This document shows, one piece after another, positions 58,638 to 64,000 of a DNA stretch of 64,000 nucleotides. The notes below the pieces were generated by a model. That model saw nothing but the letters and a program-made list of their open reading frames with translations, did no database searches and was not told the origin of the DNA. The stretch covers positions 1 through 64,000 of the forward strand of contig NZ_JASNJD010000009.1 of NCBI RefSeq assembly GCF_030164425.1. The letters run 5' to 3'. Numbering within the stretch: the stretch's first letter is position 1; each line of letters begins with the position of its first letter. The translations under genes and the position numbers were made by a program. This DNA is from Pseudodonghicola flavimaris (GTDB taxonomy: Bacteria; Pseudomonadota; Alphaproteobacteria; Rhodobacterales; Rhodobacteraceae).

Positions 58638-59416
58638 TCCGCATCGACGTTATAGGTATCGCGAAACGCTGCCTCCTGCTTGCGGGTGAGTGGCGTCAGC
58701 GGCACCGGCTTGATTCCTGGCTTCTGCCGCGAATCGTTATAGTCGTTATGACCGCGCAGCAGCATGTCCTCTCCGGTGAAGCTGATCGCCGGCATCATTC
58801 GCGGCAGCTTCTCATGGGCGAAGTTCATTACCGTCAGCTTGACCGAGGGCTTGAACATCAGAGCGAGCGCGGCGGTGGTAAAGGGCCGTTGGGTGGGCGC
58901 CGCGGCCAGCCCGTCGGGGCCGGGACGGACGATATGACCCTGGTTGAAGTCGATGGCGAGATGGCGATGCCTGCGGCTGAGCTTGCGCAGATCGGCGGCC
59001 GCCTCCCGCAGCCGCTCGACATAGACCCGCGCCACCGCGTCGTCGTCGTCCATGCGGAACTGCAGGCAGGGCTCCTTGTCGAACCGGCGGACGGAATTGA
59101 TGGCCTCCTGCATCACCTGGCGGTGCTGGCCCGGGGCATGGGCCTGGATCACCGCCTGCGGCAGATCGGCGATCAATGCGCTCAGCCGGTCCATATACTG
59201 CGGCGGCAGACTGTCGCCGGTGACGATCAGCAGGGTGAAATCGGGATCGGTCTGCGCCCGGAGCGGCGGCAGCGTCAGCGTCTCGAAGGTGCGGAACCGC
59301 TCCTCCATCCGGGCGGGATCGTAGAGAAAGGCGGCGCGGTCCTGCAGGGTGTCGTGTTCGACTTGAAAGCCGCCCAGGCCCAGATAGGAAAACCGGCAAA
59401 TTCCGATGACCTGCAT
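58604..59416 (-). CDS. Glycosyltransferase paralogous to 56944-57750 (PF11316 type)
   Basis: A 270-residue protein with MQVIGICRFSYLGLGGFQVE, RMEERFRTFETLTLPPLR, LLIVTGDSLPPQYMDRLSAL and FRMDDDDAVARVYVERL. It aligns along its length with the rightward gene two places away, so they arose by duplication. ATG at 59416 gives the conserved start; the frame upstream to 59638 is non-homologous. It converges with the EamA gene and overlaps its end. Confidence 0.82.
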   Translation of the reverse strand: MQVIGICRFSYLGLGGFQVEHDTLQDRAAFLYDPARMEERFRTFETLTLPPLRAQTDPDFTLLIVTGDSLPPQYMDRLSALIADLPQAVIQAHAPGQHRQVMQEAINSVRRFDKEPCLQFRMDDDDAVARVYVERLREAAADLRKLSRRHRHLAIDFNQGHIVRPGPDGLAAAPTQRPFTTAALALMFKPSVKLTVMNFAHEKLPRMMPAISFTGEDMLLRGHNDYNDSRQKPGIKPVPLTPLTRKQEAAFRDTYNVDADQVRRVFSTAT

Positions 59417-59563
59417 CGCGCTGCGCTCCTTCGGTGCGGGCAGGGGGCGCCACGCTCTTGCACCTTCGCAGCGCCGGGGGTAGATGGCAAGCCGAGGCCG
59501 CCGCCCCACGGACCGAGGGGGCAGGGCAGGCGGGGGCCGCGCCGCGCGATCCCCCCCCCGGTG

Positions 59564-59592
59564 TTGACACCGGACGCGACTCCCCCTATTAC
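59564..59592 (+). promoter_or_regulatory. Strong sigma-70-type promoter of rpsL-rpsG-fusA-tuf
   Basis: Perfect TTGACA (59564-59569), 17 bases and TATTAC (59587-59592). It lies about 220 bases before rpsL, so the leader is long. The intergenic stretch 59417-59821 has no gene otherwise. Confidence 0.75.
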
Positions 59593-59821
59593 GCGCGCTA
59601 TCTCGGCACCCGGGGGTCGCCCCAACCGCCGATTTCATATTGTAGTGGTCAAGATCCAGGCAATTTTGCAGCCTCGATCCTCTGATAACCCACCGCGTCG
59701 TTCACCTCGGAATGGGAACGATTGCGGTTTTTGCGCTTGCGGACGCGTATGCGCACGAAATTGGAACCGCACGCACATGCGTGCATAGACACATGTGTTG
59801 CGAAACGGGGAAAGAACCGGA

Positions 59822-60193
59822 ATGCCAACGATCCAACAGCTGATCCGCAAGCCGCGGCAGCCGAAAGTGAAGCGCTCGAAATCCATGCACCTGGAGCAGT
59901 GCCCGCAGAAACGCGGCGTCTGCACGCGCGTCTACACCACCACGCCGAAGAAACCGAACTCCGCTATGCGGAAAGTTGCCAAGGTCCGTCTGACCAACGG
60001 ATTCGAGGTGATCAGCTACATCCCCGGTGAAAGCCATAACCTTCAGGAGCACTCGGTGGTCCTGATCCGTGGCGGCCGGGTCAAAGACCTTCCCGGTGTT
60101 CGCTACCACATCCTGCGTGGTGTTCTGGATACCCAGGGCGTCAAAGACCGTAAGCAGCGCCGCTCGAAATACGGCGCGAAGCGTCCCAAGTAA
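59822..60193 (+). CDS. rpsL: 30S ribosomal protein S12
   Basis: The 123-residue S12 has [36 protein letters not shown] (with the lysines linked to streptomycin sensitivity) and [17 protein letters not shown]. It is in the decoding centre. The start at 59822 is preceded by GGGGAAAGAACCGG. First gene of the str operon. Confidence 0.98.
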   Translation: MPTIQQLIRKPRQPKVKRSKSMHLEQCPQKRGVCTRVYTTTPKKPNSAMRKVAKVRLTNGFEVISYIPGESHNLQEHSVVLIRGGRVKDLPGVRYHILRGVLDTQGVKDRKQRRSKYGAKRPK

Positions 60194-60676
<483 letters not shown>

Positions 60677-60697
60677 CCTTCTCAAGGGCTGAAACCA

Positions 60698-62815
60698 ATG
60701 GCACGCGAATATCCCCTCGACCGGTACCGCAACTTCGGTATCATGGCGCATATCGATGCTGGTAAGACCACCACGTCGGAACGCATCCTGTATTACACCG
60801 GCAAATCCCACAACATCGGTGAGGTGCACGATGGTGCAGCCACCATGGACTGGATGGAGCAGGAGCAGGAACGCGGCATCACCATCACCTCGGCTGCGAC
60901 GACCACCTTCTGGGAACGCACCGAAGACGGTGAAACCGCGCAGACCCCGAAGCACCGCTTCAACATCATCGACACCCCCGGTCACGTCGACTTCACCATC
61001 GAGGTGGAGCGTTCGCTCGCCGTTCTCGACGGTGCGGTTGCCGTGCTGGACGCCAACGCCGGCGTTGAGCCGCAGACCGAAACCGTGTGGCGTCAGGCCG
61101 ACCGCTATGAAGTTCCGCGGATCGTCTTCGTCAACAAAATGGACAAGATCGGCGCCGACTTCTTCAACTGCGTGCGCATGATCGAAGACCGCACCGGCGC
61201 CCGTCCGGTTCCGGTCGGTATCCCGATCGGCGCCGAGACCGAGCTGGAAGGTCTGCTGGACCTGGTCCTGATGAAGGAATGGCTCTGGAAAGGCGACGAC
61301 CTCGGCGCATCCTGGGTGCTCGAAGACATCCGTCCCGAGCTGCAGGAGCAGGCCGACGAGTGGCGTGGCAAGATGATCGAAGCCGCCGTCGAAATGGACG
61401 ACGACGCGATGATGGCCTACCTCGAAGGTGAAGAGCCCGACGTTCCCACCCTGCGCGCTCTGCTGCGCAAGGGCTGCCTGTCGATGACCTTCGTGCCGAT
61501 GCTGGGTGGCTCCGCCTTCAAGAACAAAGGCGTTCAGCCGCTGCTCAACGCTGTGATCGACTATCTGCCGAGCCCGCTCGACGTGGTTGATTACATGGGC
61601 TTCAAACCGGGCGACGAAGAAGAAGTCCGGAACATCGCCCGCCGCGCGGACGACGACATGCCGTTCTCGGGCCTGGCGTTCAAGATCATGAACGACCCCT
61701 TCGTCGGCTCGCTCACCTTCACCCGTATCTACTCGGGCAAGATGAACAAAGGCGACACCGTCCTGAACTCCACCAAGGGTAAGAAAGAGCGCATCGGTCG
61801 TATGATGATGATGCACTCCAACAACCGTGAGGAGATCGAGGAAGCGTTTGCCGGCGACATCATCGCTCTGGCAGGTCTGAAAGACACCACCACCGGTGAC
61901 ACGCTCTGCGACGTCAAGGAACCGGTTGTGCTGGAAACCATGACCTTCCCCGATCCGGTGATCGAGATCGCGGTCGAGCCGAAGACCAAAGGCGACCAGG
62001 AAAAAATGTCGGCGGGTCTGGCCCGTCTGGCAGCCGAGGACCCCTCCTTCCGCGTCGAAACCGACCTCGAGTCCGGTCAGACCATCATGAAGGGCATGGG
62101 CGAACTTCACCTGGACATCCTGGTCGACCGCCTGAAGCGCGAATTCAAGGTGGAAGCGAACATCGGTGCGCCGCAGGTGGCCTATCGCGAAACCATCTCG
62201 CACAAGGTCGAGCACTCCTACACCCACAAGAAACAGTCGGGTGGTTCGGGTCAGTTCGCTGAGGTCAAGCTGGAAATCACCCCCACCGAGCCGGGCGAAG
62301 GTTACTCCTTCGAATCGCGCATCGTGGGTGGTGCCGTGCCGAAGGAATACATCCCCGGCGTGGAAAAAGGCATCAACTCGGTCATGGACTCCGGTCCGCT
62401 CGCCGGCTTCCCGGTGATCGACTTCAAAGTGGCGCTGCTCGACGGTAAGTTCCACGACGTCGACTCCAGCGTTCTGGCCTTCGAGATTGCCGCCCGCATG
62501 TGCATGCGCGAAGGCATGAAGAAAGCCGGCGCGAAGCTGCTGGAACCGATCATGAAGGTCGAAGTGATCACCCCGGAAGAATACACCGGCGGGATCATCG
62601 GCGACCTGACCTCGCGTCGGGGCCAGGTGACCGGTCAGGAAACCCGCGGCAACGCGATCGCGATCAACGCCTTCGTGCCGCTGGCGAACATGTTCGGCTA
62701 CATCAACACCCTGCGCTCGATGTCCTCGGGCCGCGCGCAGTTCACGATGCAGTTCGATCACTACGATCCGGTGCCGCAGAATATCAGCGACGAAATCCAG
62801 GCGAAATACGCCTAA
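60698..62815 (+). CDS. fusA: Elongation factor G
   Basis: A 705-residue EF-G, complete. It has P-loop [15 protein letters not shown], the switch-like [17 protein letters not shown], domain II, and domains III-V ending with [20 protein letters not shown]. It drives translocation. It lies in the standard place between rpsG and tuf. Confidence 0.98.
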   Translation: MAREYPLDRYRNFGIMAHIDAGKTTTSERILYYTGKSHNIGEVHDGAATMDWMEQEQERGITITSAATTTFWERTEDGETAQTPKHRFNIIDTPGHVDFTIEVERSLAVLDGAVAVLDANAGVEPQTETVWRQADRYEVPRIVFVNKMDKIGADFFNCVRMIEDRTGARPVPVGIPIGAETELEGLLDLVLMKEWLWKGDDLGASWVLEDIRPELQEQADEWRGKMIEAAVEMDDDAMMAYLEGEEPDVPTLRALLRKGCLSMTFVPMLGGSAFKNKGVQPLLNAVIDYLPSPLDVVDYMGFKPGDEEEVRNIARRADDDMPFSGLAFKIMNDPFVGSLTFTRIYSGKMNKGDTVLNSTKGKKERIGRMMMMHSNNREEIEEAFAGDIIALAGLKDTTTGDTLCDVKEPVVLETMTFPDPVIEIAVEPKTKGDQEKMSAGLARLAAEDPSFRVETDLESGQTIMKGMGELHLDILVDRLKREFKVEANIGAPQVAYRETISHKVEHSYTHKKQSGGSGQFAEVKLEITPTEPGEGYSFESRIVGGAVPKEYIPGVEKGINSVMDSGPLAGFPVIDFKVALLDGKFHDVDSSVLAFEIAARMCMREGMKKAGAKLLEPIMKVEVITPEEYTGGIIGDLTSRRGQVTGQETRGNAIAINAFVPLANMFGYINTLRSMSSGRAQFTMQFDHYDPVPQNISDEIQAKYA

Positions 62816-62885
62816 GTCAACACGAGATGCAGCGGGCGCGGGTCTTTGAGGTCCGCGCCACGCTCCAATTTTAAAGGAGGCCATC

Positions 62886-64000
<1,115 letters not shown>

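Overview
The window looks like a chromosomal segment of an alphaproteobacterium of the Rhodobacterales (Rhodobacter/Paracoccus/roseobacter type). The evidence is high GC, the order twin-TM protein / cobalamin adenosyltransferase / etfB at the left edge, the block tuf - tRNA-Trp ... secE-nusG-rplKA-rplJL-rpoBC-rpsL-rpsG-fusA-tuf, and the abundance of TRAP transporters. Species cannot be assigned from the sequence alone.

Layout. 1-7503 is ordinary core sequence: start of etfB, a PduO-type adenosyltransferase, a twin-TM protein, an SDR, an SH3 protein, parC, a lipoprotein and the first tuf gene. 7504-9073 is degraded intergenic sequence (a second tuf 3' tail, an acetyltransferase remnant, paired AT-rich elements), then a lysophospholipid-acyltransferase-like gene and tRNA-Trp. 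9074-43511 is about 34 kb of accessory DNA lying between tRNA-Trp and secE, genes I expect to be close together in this order. It opens with an orphan type I-E-like CRISPR array (7 repeats, 6 spacers, no cas genes). Next comes a copper-handling block (frameshifted CopA P-type ATPase behind a CueR-like promoter, MFS transporter, Cys/His-rich exported protein, three c-type cytochromes, multicopper oxidase, SHOCT protein). Then come four regulator-centred modules: IclR with a TRAP transporter, cupin, DUF6282 hydrolase and HpcH/HpaI aldolase; MerR with DUF2938, followed by TetR with a lipoprotein and an Acg-type nitroreductase; MarR with a PaaK-like CoA ligase, two thiolases and a TRAP transporter; GntR with an allantoinase-like deacetylase, an Asp/Glu racemase-family protein and a third TRAP transporter.

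43512-64000 returns to the core: secE, nusG, ribosomal proteins, rpoB, rpoC, rpsL, rpsG, fusA and a second tuf cut by the window edge. This block carries unexpected guests: a family-2 glycosyltransferase between rplA and the rplJ leader, and two paralogous PF11316-type glycosyltransferases plus an EamA transporter between rpoC and rpsL.

Each accessory catabolic module has its own transporter, its own regulator and, in most cases, a visible palindromic operator. The island therefore reads as a set of independently controlled uptake-and-degradation units for unidentified organic acids, plus a copper defence unit. Three single-base frameshifts (SDR, copA, lipoprotein) lie in the island; decay and sequencing error cannot be separated here. 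The most promising under-described systems are the IclR-controlled DUF6282/cupin/aldolase/TRAP unit, the GntR-controlled deacetylase/racemase/TRAP unit with twin identical operators, and the MarR-controlled ligase/double-thiolase/TRAP unit.
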